A stretch of DNA of 45,728 nt, from assembly GCA_015056795.1 (NCBI GenBank), contig SVFO01000015.1, positions 53,201 to 98,928 on the forward strand, written 5' to 3'. This DNA comes from Lachnospiraceae bacterium. Its GTDB lineage: Bacteria; Bacillota; Clostridia; Lachnospirales; Lachnospiraceae. Positions within the stretch are counted from its first letter, which is position 1. Every line of letters begins with the position of its first letter. The position numbers were made by a program, and so were the translations under genes. The notes beneath the pieces are model-generated. The model was not told the origin of the DNA and made no database searches. It saw only the letters and a list, made by a program, of their open reading frames with translations. This document shows, one piece after another, positions 37,453-45,728 of this stretch.

Positions 37453-40400
37453 ATGAATGAACTCATTTTGGAAATATCAGCATTGGCCATCTCGCTATTT
37501 TGCCTATGGGATTGCTTTGCCCACAGGCGAAAGCTCTATTGGCCGATGCCAAAAACTTGGGAGGAAAGAATTCGGGACCAGCATTTCGTCTATGTGATGC
37601 AGCTCGTCACGCTCAGCACGTCGGCGTTTTTCTCCATTCTTGAGGCAAGCTTGGAGCAATATGCTACGGTAAAGAATATTGGATTGTTATATTTCCTGGG
37701 GGAAGGATATTTCTTGGCGCACGTCATTATGTCCTTCTTGTTTACGCTCTATATTCTCAACATGTCTGGGGCGAGCAAGGAGCATGGAAGAAAGTTTTTT
37801 CTGGCATTTTTTAGCCCCTTCTTTTTCTCGGAGTTCATGGTATTTCTGAATCCCTTTACGAAAATGATCTTCTACATTGATCAGGATGGTGTATACCAAA
37901 GGGGAGATTTCATCTGGATACTTTATGCCATCGCCACGGTTTACATTGTGCTTGGCGTCATCTTCTTTTTCAAGTACAAAAAGCGCCTGTCCGTGATGGA
38001 TCGCAAGGCTGCTTTGATTCTAATTTCCATTGCCATTCTTGGTATTTGTATCCAGGGCGTCTGGGCCCTCACGGTGGAATTATTCTTTGAATCCATTTGC
38101 TTCTTAGGCTTCATGATGCTGCTGGAGGATCCCTCTCAGCAGATTGGAAGCAGCAAAACAGGAAGAATCAGTCAGGGCTTTGTTGTCGTCATTTCCTTGA
38201 TCTTTATTGCGGTAATCGGGATCAATATCAACCTGATCTATCAGACAGGTTCGGAACAGACGGGAAAAATCGGTACGATCCAGCTGGACAACATCAAGGG
38301 CAATCTGCAGGAGACGATTTCAGGGGCAGAGGGAAATCTGCTTCGTTTCAGCATGGGGATGGAGCAGCTGATCAATGAGTCTGCAAGCATGGAGAAGATT
38401 GAAACCTACATTCGCGAGCAGAAGTCGTACATTTATGATCTCACGGGAGGCAACTGCTATAATGTCTATGCGGCAGCACCTGACTGGACCATCATTCCTG
38501 ATTTTGACATGCCAGAGCACTATCATGCCGTGGAGAGAGTCTGGTATCTTGGCGCGAAGAAGAATTCGGGAAACATTTATATTTCGGAGCCGTACATTGA
38601 TGCGGCAACGGGAAATCTTTGCTTTACATTGTCCAATCTGCTCTCCGATGGAGAGGTTGTGGCGGCGATGGACTTCACGCTTTCGCAGGTACAGGATAGC
38701 GTGTTGCAGATGAGTGCGGACGCAAATCAGATTGCCGTCATTGCCACGAAGGAGGGAACCATTGTCGGAAGCACGGACCTTGAGGCACAGGGCAAGAAGA
38801 TTAGTGAAGCCTATCCAGAATATGAGGAGGTGTTTGAGCGCGTAAAGGCGTCCAACGAGCACAGAGGCTTTTCCATGAAGATTGCTGGAAAGAATTATAT
38901 TGTATTCAGCAATGAGACAAGCAATGAATGGCAGCTGATTCTTTGCGTGGAATCGGATGCATTTTATTCCGAGATTTATCATCAGATGGTTATGCTTGGT
39001 GCCATTGACCTTTTAATGGTGGCCGTGATCGTTGTCTTCTATCTGGTGAGCGTAAATAACCAGAGAAAGGCGGAGAATGCGCTGGTTGCAACGGAGGGCT
39101 TTATTTCCAATCTTTCCGAGAAGCTGAAGACGCCCGTGAATGATATTGTAAAAATCAGTGACCGAACGCTTCGGGAGGAGCAAAACAGTCAGGATGCCCT
39201 GAGGGACATTCGGGAGTATGGAAAGCGGTTGCAGGAGACGATGGAAAACCTCTTCTCGTATTCGAGCATTCTGCAGAGCCGTGTGAAGGAAGAGGCGGCT
39301 CATGGAAAGAAGCGCGGACGGGAAGCCTCGGCCTCCAGTAGATACATTCGAAACGGCATCATCGGTATTCTTGTTGCAGCGCTCCTCACGGGATTGTTCT
39401 TGTCCATCGGAACGGCGACGAAATGGGGAAATAGCCGAATCGGAAGAGAGGCGGATAAATATAACGCAGAGCTAAACCGATGGATTTTGCAGCAGCAGAG
39501 TATCCTGAGCATGTTTACGAATGTCATCATCGCGGATCCTTCCGTGTTGGATGATTATGATCAGGCGGTAAAGTGGCTGGATGACATTGCACGGAATTAT
39601 AACGAGATGTCGGTTTGTTACATGGCAAACCCGTACAATCTGGAGCATCCCGTCATTATGAATAATGGCTGGGTACCCGATGCTGATTATCATGTTGAGG
39701 AGAGACAGTGGTACTTGGACACGGAGCGCTCTGGCGACGGTTATAGTATTTCCGCACCCTATTATGATTCACAGACGGGCTTGTACTGTATTACCTTCTC
39801 GCAGATTGTATACTCGAAGGAGGGAGAATTCCTTGGCATTTTCGCCATCGACTGTTATATCGAAAAGCTGATTCAGGTGTTGGATGACAGCTATTCTGAG
39901 GATGGATATGCATTCCTCGTGGATCAGGATGGAACGATCCTAAATCACCCCTACAAGAAGTATGAGATGGGGGATGGCGCGATTACGAACATTGAGGACA
40001 CGGAATATGCGGAGGCCTATCACAATGGTAGTCTCTTTGGAATGCACGATTATGACGGACGCTATGTTTCCTGCCGTGCACAGGGAAGCAGTATTTCAGG
40101 CTTTACCGTCATCGTGGTGCAGAACTGGTGGAGTGTTTATGGTACTTTAATGCTGGTAGCGCTGATCTTTCTGATCATGCTGGTTGCATCCATCATTGCC
40201 GTGGCTGCCATGATTAGCCGCTTTATCCAGTGGCAGGAGGAGGCAAATAAGAAGCTTGTGGAGGCTGCTGAGGAGGCCGTTTCTGCAGGTAAGGCAAAGT
40301 CCAGATTCCTTGCGCAGATGTCACATGAAATCAGGACGCCCATCAATGCCGTGCTCGGTATGAATGAGATGATTCTCCGCGAGTCTGAGGATACGTCCAT

Positions 40401-42060
40401 TCAGGAGTATGCTGGAAACATTCAGTCCGCAGGAAAGAATCTGCTGGGTCTGATCAATACGATTTTGGATTTCTCAAAGATTGAAGAGGGAAAGATGGAA
40501 ATTCTTCCCGTGAGATATGATACCGCAACGATGATCGACAATGTCGCGCTCTCCATCGCAGGCAGGGCAAAGGACAAGGGCCTGATCTTTGAGACGCATG
40601 TTGACGGGTCGCTGCCGACGGCGCTATACGGCGATGACATGAGGATTTCGCAGATCATCATGAACCTGTTAACCAATGCGGTAAAGTACACGAAGACGGG
40701 TCGCGTGGATTTCTATGTCACGTCTGCGAAAAAGGATGAGGAGACGGTTAGTCTTGGCATCCGCGTGAAGGATACGGGTATTGGTATTAAGAGCGAGGAC
40801 ATTGGAAAGCTCTTTGAATCCTTCACGCGTCTTGAGGAGGATCGAAATAGAACCATTGAGGGTACGGGCCTTGGAATGTCCATCGTTCACAGACTCCTTA
40901 CCATGATGGGCTCGAAGCTGGACGTACAAAGTGAATATGGCAAGGGCTCTGAATTTTCCTTTGAGCTGGACCAGACGGTGGTGGATGCAACGCCGATTGG
41001 AGACTTCAAGCAGAAGGCGAAGGCAGCGGCGGAGAAGCGTGAGAATGAGCCGTACTTGTATGCACCGAAGGCAAGAGTGCTTGCGGTGGATGACAATGAA
41101 ATGAACCTCAAGGTGATCAAGAATCTGTTGAAGATTTTTGGCATTGCGCCTGAGCTTGCAAGCTCTGGTGATGAGGCATTGAAGAAGCTTTCCGCAGGGC
41201 AGTATGACATTGTGCTTTTGGATCACATGATGCCTGGCATGGATGGTATTGAGACCTTGAAGCGTGCGAAGGAGCAGGGCGTGATTCCTACAGGAACCAA
41301 GGTGATTGCCTTGACGGCAAATGCCGTGGTTGGCGCAAGAGAAGGGTATCTGACGGCTGGATTTGATGATTATCTTTCAAAGCCCGTGGAATTAAAGCTG
41401 CTGGAGAGAATTTTGAGAAAGTATCTTCCCGCGGAGATCGTTGAGACGAGGCAGAAGGCAGATACTGCAGAGACGAGACAGAAAACGGACATGGCAGAGA
41501 CGAGGCAAAAAACGGATTCCGTAGCGGGAAGCGAGAAGAAGGCAGATGCTCAATCTGTGATGCTGGAGAAGGATGAGGGAATCCTAGATAAGGATGAGAC
41601 GATTCTGGAGGGGGAGGACGAAATCTTTGAGTTCGCTCCTGAAGGGGATGAACTGATGGAGTTCTTGCCTGAGGGTGAGGAGGAAACCAAGGCGGAGGCT
41701 TCGGAGGATATCCTGAAGCGCATTCAGCAGGAGGGAATCCTGACGGAGGAAGGCTTAGCTTACTGCGCGGGAGATCAGGATTTTTACCTGGAAATGCTTT
41801 CGGATTATGCGGACAGCGAAAAGAACCGCGAGGAGGAGCTGAACGCTGCCTTTACGGCGAGGGATTGGAATGCCTATGCAATTAAGGTGCACGCACTTAA
41901 GAGCGTCGCGAAAACGGTGGGCGACACAAAGGTATTTGAGGGAGCAAAGGCGCTGGAGATGGCTGCGAAGGAAGGCCGAGAGAAGGAGCTTCTGGAGAAG
42001 CATCCTGCGCTGATGCAGGAATATGCGCGCAAGGCAGACTTCCTCCATAGCGTGCTGTAG
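37453..42060 (+). CDS. Giant hybrid sensor histidine kinase with two sensor modules
   Basis: A 1535-residue membrane protein. Order: about seven membrane helices (1-225); a helix and first cache-type extracellular domain (235-520); a histidine-kinase-like DHp segment (545-615) in which the H-box reads NLSEKLKTP, with Glu-556 in place of His; a membrane helix (635-655); a second cache domain (660-895); a membrane helix (900-925); a true DHp with QMSHEIRTP (His-958); an ATPase domain (1045-1175); a receiver (Asp-1257 in VLLDHMMPG); a repetitive acidic linker; and a C-terminal Hpt domain (His-1480 in VHALKS). The full phosphorelay is therefore present. It follows the MoxR gene by 51 bp. Confidence 0.9.
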   Translation: MNELILEISALAISLFCLWDCFAHRRKLYWPMPKTWEERIRDQHFVYVMQLVTLSTSAFFSILEASLEQYATVKNIGLLYFLGEGYFLAHVIMSFLFTLYILNMSGASKEHGRKFFLAFFSPFFFSEFMVFLNPFTKMIFYIDQDGVYQRGDFIWILYAIATVYIVLGVIFFFKYKKRLSVMDRKAALILISIAILGICIQGVWALTVELFFESICFLGFMMLLEDPSQQIGSSKTGRISQGFVVVISLIFIAVIGININLIYQTGSEQTGKIGTIQLDNIKGNLQETISGAEGNLLRFSMGMEQLINESASMEKIETYIREQKSYIYDLTGGNCYNVYAAAPDWTIIPDFDMPEHYHAVERVWYLGAKKNSGNIYISEPYIDAATGNLCFTLSNLLSDGEVVAAMDFTLSQVQDSVLQMSADANQIAVIATKEGTIVGSTDLEAQGKKISEAYPEYEEVFERVKASNEHRGFSMKIAGKNYIVFSNETSNEWQLILCVESDAFYSEIYHQMVMLGAIDLLMVAVIVVFYLVSVNNQRKAENALVATEGFISNLSEKLKTPVNDIVKISDRTLREEQNSQDALRDIREYGKRLQETMENLFSYSSILQSRVKEEAAHGKKRGREASASSRYIRNGIIGILVAALLTGLFLSIGTATKWGNSRIGREADKYNAELNRWILQQQSILSMFTNVIIADPSVLDDYDQAVKWLDDIARNYNEMSVCYMANPYNLEHPVIMNNGWVPDADYHVEERQWYLDTERSGDGYSISAPYYDSQTGLYCITFSQIVYSKEGEFLGIFAIDCYIEKLIQVLDDSYSEDGYAFLVDQDGTILNHPYKKYEMGDGAITNIEDTEYAEAYHNGSLFGMHDYDGRYVSCRAQGSSISGFTVIVVQNWWSVYGTLMLVALIFLIMLVASIIAVAAMISRFIQWQEEANKKLVEAAEEAVSAGKAKSRFLAQMSHEIRTPINAVLGMNEMILRESEDTSIQEYAGNIQSAGKNLLGLINTILDFSKIEEGKMEILPVRYDTATMIDNVALSIAGRAKDKGLIFETHVDGSLPTALYGDDMRISQIIMNLLTNAVKYTKTGRVDFYVTSAKKDEETVSLGIRVKDTGIGIKSEDIGKLFESFTRLEEDRNRTIEGTGLGMSIVHRLLTMMGSKLDVQSEYGKGSEFSFELDQTVVDATPIGDFKQKAKAAAEKRENEPYLYAPKARVLAVDDNEMNLKVIKNLLKIFGIAPELASSGDEALKKLSAGQYDIVLLDHMMPGMDGIETLKRAKEQGVIPTGTKVIALTANAVVGAREGYLTAGFDDYLSKPVELKLLERILRKYLPAEIVETRQKADTAETRQKTDMAETRQKTDSVAGSEKKADAQSVMLEKDEGILDKDETILEGEDEIFEFAPEGDELMEFLPEGEEETKAEASEDILKRIQQEGILTEEGLAYCAGDQDFYLEMLSDYADSEKNREEELNAAFTARDWNAYAIKVHALKSVAKTVGDTKVFEGAKALEMAAKEGREKELLEKHPALMQEYARKADFLHSVL

Positions 42061-42092
42061 TTGTTGATTTTGTGGGAAAGGATTTGATTGAC

Positions 42093-43190
42093 GTGGAATA
42101 TGTAATTCCGGAAGGAAGCTTTCAGTATGGAAAGCTAGGACGAGATGGAATAGAGCTGGTGCAGTATCAAGGCCTGGCGGGGCACGTGGAGATTCCAGGG
42201 GAATTGCCCTGTGAGGAGATTATGAAGGGCACGGAGTTTGAAATAACTAGGGAAGTTGAGGGCGAAACGGTTGATTGTGCACACGGCAGCTTCCCGGTAA
42301 AAGCGCTGGCGAAGAAGGTGTTTTTGAGTAAGAAGTACCTGCGGAGCGTCGTGGTTCCTGCGAGCGTGGAGAGCGTTGGAGATTGGGCGTTTGCGTACTG
42401 TGATTCCCTGCGCGAGGTGACGTTCCTTGGAAGGAATGTGCAGTTCGGGAAGGATGTGTTTAAGGAGTGCGCGGGCCTTCGATGTGTCAGGTTTCAGGGA
42501 GAGGCTACGGGACCCAATACGACCTCACTGCAAGAAGGTGGTATCGTTAAAGAAGGCGGTATCGTTAAAGAAAGTAGTATCGTTAAAGAGGGCGGCATTG
42601 TTAGAGGTTCCTGCAAAGAGACTGGTGTAAGCAGTAATGCCTGTGACGGTGTTGGAGCCTTGATGGCAGCAGCCGTGACGCAGATGGATGCCTCCTATCT
42701 TTTGGATGCGAAGGAGGCTGGCAGCCCTGAGTGGCTTGGAAAATGGGATGCGCGGATGCTGACGATTTTGCATGCGACGGATGACGAGGGGTATGCCAAG
42801 CAAATCCTGTGCGGTGAGGAGGATTACGAGAGCGCGGATCTGGAGACCTATTTACGCAACAGCAGGAAGCGAAAGGTGAGGCTGCTGCTTTTGCGATTGC
42901 TTTGGCCGATGGAGCTTTCGCCTGCTGCCGAGAAGGAATGTAGAGAGTATTTGCTTTCCCATACGATGGGCTGCGCGACCGAGGAGACCTGGGCGGTCAT
43001 CCGTGATGAGTATGGAAATCGCAGGGAGTTTTATGAGCTCTTTGCAACGCTGGGGTGCCTGACCAAGGAGAATGCGCCTGAAATTATCGCAGAGACCAGA
43101 CAGGATTGCCCAGAGATGAAGGCTTACTTTTTACGATATCAGGCGGAGCATTTTGGAACGACGGGCTTCTTTGATGACATGGAGCTTTGA
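42093..43190 (+). CDS. Leucine-rich repeat (BspA-like) protein
   Basis: A 365-residue protein with two LRR_5/BspA-type repeats (LRSVVVPASVESVGDWAFAY, then CDSLREVTFLGRNVQFGKDV), followed by a low-complexity tandem peptide (GGIVKE repeats, about residues 148-171) and a helical C-terminal half. It has no signal peptide, so it is probably cytoplasmic. I place the start at GTG 42093, 10 nt after AAAGGA; GTG 42072 is open but has no site. BspA-like repeats usually bind proteins. Its position after the hybrid kinase may be incidental. Confidence 0.75.
   Translation: MEYVIPEGSFQYGKLGRDGIELVQYQGLAGHVEIPGELPCEEIMKGTEFEITREVEGETVDCAHGSFPVKALAKKVFLSKKYLRSVVVPASVESVGDWAFAYCDSLREVTFLGRNVQFGKDVFKECAGLRCVRFQGEATGPNTTSLQEGGIVKEGGIVKESSIVKEGGIVRGSCKETGVSSNACDGVGALMAAAVTQMDASYLLDAKEAGSPEWLGKWDARMLTILHATDDEGYAKQILCGEEDYESADLETYLRNSRKRKVRLLLLRLLWPMELSPAAEKECREYLLSHTMGCATEETWAVIRDEYGNRREFYELFATLGCLTKENAPEIIAETRQDCPEMKAYFLRYQAEHFGTTGFFDDMEL
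42534..42605 (+). repeat. Four in-frame 18-bp repeats coding for GGIVKE
   Basis: Units of the form GAAGGYGGTATCGTTAAA start at 42534, 42552, 42570 and 42588, each encoding a variant of E-G-G-I-V-K. Third-position differences between copies show the expansion is not brand new. Confidence 0.85.
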
Positions 43191-43201
43191 TGACATGGAG
43201 C
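43170..43201 (+). repeat. Tandem 16-bp duplication across the stop codon
   Basis: TTTGATGACATGGAGC occurs twice in a row (43170-43185, 43186-43201). The LRR protein ends in the overlap, so the duplication may have reshaped its C-terminus. Confidence 0.75.
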
Positions 43202-43267
43202 TTTGACAATGAGGGGAGCTCCTGACATAAGACTTATCTGGCGGGATGTTTTGAGAACGGTGCAATT

Positions 43268-43306
43268 CTTAATATTTCTTAAGAGATGTCTTAAGAGGAT
43301 ATTAAG
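43268..43306 (+). promoter_or_regulatory. Palindromic operator upstream of the UDP-sugar enzyme
   Basis: CTTAATAT (43268-43275) and ATATTAAG (43299-43306) are exact reverse complements; inside lie two CTTAAG palindromes (43278-43283, 43290-43295) 12 bp apart. The whole block abuts the -35 box. Confidence 0.6.
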
Positions 43307-43335
43307 TTGTATATTGAAGAGAAAAATGATAGAAT
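43307..43335 (+). promoter_or_regulatory. Promoter of the UDP-sugar pyrophosphorylase gene
   Basis: TTGTAT (43307-43312) and TAGAAT (43330-43335) are 17 bp apart; transcription would begin about 50-55 nt before the ATG. Confidence 0.6.
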
Positions 43336-43395
43336 AAGAAAAGAATGCAGGAATCCGCAAGGGATACTGCACATGTAACAGGAGGACAAAAAGTT

Positions 43396-44625
43396 ATGGC
43401 AATGACATTGGAGCAAGTAAAGGAAAAGGTTGCAAAGTATGGTCAGGAGCAGGTTCTGAAATATGTTGACGAGCTGTCTGATGCTGAGAAGGCCGTGCTG
43501 TTTGCACAGATCGAAGCAACGGACATGGACGTGATTGAGTGCTGCAAGCATAAGGAAGATATGGTGAAGCGCGGCGTGATTTCGCCCCTGGGCGCCATGG
43601 AGCTTCCTGAGATTGAGGCAAATCGTGAGAGCTTTACAAAGACTGGTATCGAGGCAATCAAGGCCGGAAAGGTTGGTGCAGTGCTTCTTGCTGGAGGCAT
43701 GGGAACGAGACTTGGAAGCGACAATCCCAAGGGTATGTACAATGTTGGCATCACCCGTGAGCTGTATATTTTTGAGTGCCTGATCAACAATCTGATGGAC
43801 GTCGTAAAGCAGGCGGACGCTTGGATCCATCTGTTCGTTATGACGAGCGACAAGAACAATGATGCGACGATCGGATTCCTGACCGAGCATAACTTCTTTG
43901 GATATAACAAGGATTATATTCATTTCTTCAAGCAGGAGATGGCAGCAGCGACGGATTACAACGGAAAGATTTTGCTGGAGGAGAAGGGCAAGCTTTCGAC
44001 CTCTCCGAATGGCAATGGCGGTTGGTTCATTTCCCTTCAGAAGAATGGCCTGCTGGATCTCGTACATGAGCAGGGCATTGAGTGGATCAATGTATTTGCA
44101 GTGGACAATGTGCTGCAGCGCATTGCAGATCCTTGCTTCATCGGCGCTACCATTCAGAAGAATTGCGTGGTTGGCTCTAAGGTGGTTCGCAAGGCCGCTC
44201 CCGACGAGAAGGTTGGTTGCATGTGCTTAGAGGATGGAAGACCTTCCATCGTAGAGTACTATGACATGACGCAGGAACTCATGGATGCAAAGAATGAGAA
44301 GGGTGAGCCCGCTTACAACTTCGGCGTTATCCTGAACTACCTCTTCTTCGTTCCCGATCTTGAGAAGATGATGGAGAGCCTGCCTCTGCATGTTGTTGAG
44401 AAGAAGATCCCTTATCTGGATGAGAACGGCAACCTCGTGAAGCCCGAAGCACCCAACGGATACAAGTTCGAGAGCCTCGTTCTCGACATGATCCACCAGC
44501 TCTCCTCCTGCTTGCCCTTCGAGGTAGTACGCGAGCATGAATTCGCACCCATCAAGAACAAGACTGGTGTTGATTCCGTGGAGAGTGCCAGAGCATTACT
44601 GCAGAAAAATGGTGTTGTACTGTAG
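43396..44625 (+). CDS. UDP-N-acetylglucosamine/UDP-sugar pyrophosphorylase (UDPGP family)
   Basis: A 409-residue enzyme joining a sugar-1-phosphate to UTP to form a UDP-sugar. The nucleotide-binding signature LLAGGMGTRLGSDNPKGMYN (about residues 98-117) is intact and of the eukaryote-like UAP1/UDPGP type rather than bacterial GalU or GlmU. Substrate-pocket parts include KLSTSPNGNGGWF and IEWINVFAVDNVLQ. UDP-GlcNAc or UDP-Glc formation is likely; sequence does not separate them. GGAGGA precedes ATG 43396 at 10 nt; an earlier in-frame ATG at 43345 has no site. Confidence 0.88.
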   Translation: MAMTLEQVKEKVAKYGQEQVLKYVDELSDAEKAVLFAQIEATDMDVIECCKHKEDMVKRGVISPLGAMELPEIEANRESFTKTGIEAIKAGKVGAVLLAGGMGTRLGSDNPKGMYNVGITRELYIFECLINNLMDVVKQADAWIHLFVMTSDKNNDATIGFLTEHNFFGYNKDYIHFFKQEMAAATDYNGKILLEEKGKLSTSPNGNGGWFISLQKNGLLDLVHEQGIEWINVFAVDNVLQRIADPCFIGATIQKNCVVGSKVVRKAAPDEKVGCMCLEDGRPSIVEYYDMTQELMDAKNEKGEPAYNFGVILNYLFFVPDLEKMMESLPLHVVEKKIPYLDENGNLVKPEAPNGYKFESLVLDMIHQLSSCLPFEVVREHEFAPIKNKTGVDSVESARALLQKNGVVL

Positions 44626-44694
44626 TCAAAGCAACAAAACGGCAGAAAACGACAAGAATTGTTGGGCAATCTAAAATGGAATGGGGAGAGTGAA

Positions 44695-45480
44695 ATGGGG
44701 GTTATAAGATACACGTTCTACTCAAAGGTATTGGGCGAGCAGACGAATATTTGCGCCATCGTTCCGACCTATGAGGTATGGCGGGACAAGATGGATTACA
44801 AGGATTATTACAAAAACTACGGGAAGAAAAAGCTCCTGTTCATTATGCACGGCGGTTCCGATGACTCAACGCTCTACCTTCGCAGAACACGCATTGAAGA
44901 GTATGCATATGAGCGCGACATGGTCGTGATTTTTCCTGAGGTTCGCAATAGCTTTTACAGCAACATGGTACATGGCAAGAAGTATTTTGACTATATTTCC
45001 AAGGAGCTGCCGGAGATGGTCATGAACATGTTCCCGGTTTCCGGGGAGCGTAAGGATCATTTCGTGCTTGGCAATTCCATGGGAAGCCATGGCTCCTTTA
45101 AGTGGGCGCTGAATTGTCCTGATTTCTTTGCGGCTGCGACTGGCATGTCCGGCGCGGGAGACCTTGAGGAGCTCGGGTTCTATAGTCCCATGTCCGTGCG
45201 CGTTCGCAATTCCTTCGGAACGATCGAGGAGTATCGCGGAAGCAGGAATGACTTTAAGCACCTGTATCGTGAAATGCTGAAAAATGGTACGGAATTCCCG
45301 AGACTATATGCCTGCTGTGGTACGGAGGATGGCTTCTATCCTGGCGCAAAGAAGTTTGCCGAGGATGCGAAGGCTGCCGGCGTGCCCATCGAGTGGACGG
45401 AGAGCCCTGGAAAGCATGAGTGGGTATATTGGGATGCCATGCTTCCCTTGATGCTGGACAAGATGGTAAAGGGGGTGTAG
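44695..45480 (+). CDS. Esterase, alpha/beta-hydrolase fold (tributyrin/FrmB-like)
   Basis: A 261-residue cytoplasmic esterase. The oxyanion motif HGGSDD (residues about 53-58), the nucleophile elbow GNSMGSHG and the catalytic His in GKHEWVYWD near the end outline a complete active site of the esterase D/acetylesterase family, which includes tributyrin esterase (EstA) and S-formylglutathione hydrolase. The ATG at 44695 follows GGGGAGAG; an earlier frame to 44659 is unlikely. A second homologous gene starts 4 nt downstream, so it is a tandem pair. Confidence 0.85.
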   Translation: MGVIRYTFYSKVLGEQTNICAIVPTYEVWRDKMDYKDYYKNYGKKKLLFIMHGGSDDSTLYLRRTRIEEYAYERDMVVIFPEVRNSFYSNMVHGKKYFDYISKELPEMVMNMFPVSGERKDHFVLGNSMGSHGSFKWALNCPDFFAAATGMSGAGDLEELGFYSPMSVRVRNSFGTIEEYRGSRNDFKHLYREMLKNGTEFPRLYACCGTEDGFYPGAKKFAEDAKAAGVPIEWTESPGKHEWVYWDAMLPLMLDKMVKGV

Positions 45481-45483
45481 GCG

Positions 45484-45728
45484 ATGGGAATGATGCATTT
45501 TGATTATTTGTCAACGGTGCTTGGTTATCACACCAGCATTTACTACATTCTGCCTGCCTGCACGCATGAGGGAAAGGAACCCAAGGCAACGCTGTATCTG
45601 CTTCATGGCGGTGCGGGAAATGGCCTTGATTGGATTCGCTACACCTCGATTGAACGCTATGCGGATGAGTGTGAGGTTGCCGTGGTAATGCCCGAGGTGG
45701 ACGGAAGCTGCTTCTACACGGACATGAA
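45484..45728 (+). CDS. Second esterase of the same family (partial, runs off the window)
   Basis: From ATG 45484 the frame is open to the window edge (81 residues). It reads like the first esterase: FDYLSTVLGYHTSIYYILP, then LYLLHGGAGNGLDWIRYTSI, then the next strand EVAVVMPEVDGSCFY. The oxyanion motif HGG is present; the nucleophile lies beyond the window. Its ATG is 4 nt after the upstream stop, so translation is coupled. Similar pattern but diverged sequence suggests an older tandem duplication. Confidence 0.85.
   Translation, partial: MGMMHFDYLSTVLGYHTSIYYILPACTHEGKEPKATLYLLHGGAGNGLDWIRYTSIERYADECEVAVVMPEVDGSCFYTDM

Overview
The window looks like chromosomal DNA of a spore-forming Gram-positive Clostridia, most likely a Lachnospiraceae (inference). 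The support is a spoIIID gene with a sigma-E-type promoter, strong GGAGG-type ribosome binding sites, rho-independent terminators, short Cys-anchored lipoproteins, Rpn-type and IS1182-type relics, and large cache/GGDEF/HD-GYP signalling proteins. No rRNA or tRNA gene was found.

Layout. 1-4.5 kb: small unknown proteins, an ArsB/NhaD-type permease with a cytidylate-kinase-like protein, a possible Imm59-like protein, and an unknown gene behind a strong promoter and a long structured leader. 4.2-4.5 kb: a tandem-repeat array and a palindromic repeat element. 4.5-8.7 kb: corA and a membrane acyltransferase on the minus strand, then a von Willebrand (YfbK-type) lipoprotein. 8.9-14.3 kb: a probable operon of a PfkB sugar kinase, a periplasmic-binding-like/GGDEF protein and a 7TM HD-GYP protein, i.e. 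cyclic-di-GMP synthesis and breakdown side by side. 14.4-20.2 kb: an ABC exporter (ATPase plus FtsX-type permease), a second copy of the palindromic repeat element, and a two-component system in which both partners carry unusual insertions. 20.3-22.5 kb: a lipoprotein and an ECF-type sigma factor with a membrane partner.

22.6-33.9 kb is an accessory region, visibly richer in A+T and full of gene relics. It holds an AbiE-like regulator/nucleotidyltransferase pair behind a symmetric four-site operator; an Rpn nuclease relic; a collapsed rmlA (rfbA) relic; a degenerate IS1182-type element with terminal inverted repeats next to an unknown two-gene mini-operon; a 113-bp repeat present on both sides of that block; a NYN-domain RNase behind a terminator-bearing leader; and a type I toxin-antitoxin locus (holin-like toxin, convergent antisense RNA, RBS-sequestering leader). 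It ends with a three-gene operon (HEPN RNase-like protein, 4-fold beta flower protein, unknown protein) that starts with a consensus promoter and a c-di-GMP-I (GEMM) riboswitch aptamer. This last unit is the best candidate for an undescribed system: a possible defence operon under second-messenger control.

33.9-45.7 kb returns to core-like DNA: spoIIID, a VWA-like/MoxR ATPase pair, a 1535-residue hybrid histidine kinase with two extracellular sensor modules and an internal dead kinase module, an LRR protein, a UDP-sugar pyrophosphorylase behind a palindromic operator, and two tandem esterases, the last cut by the window edge.

All calls come from reading sequence and translations. No database search or folding program was run, so family names rest on motif recognition, and promoter calls on consensus matching.
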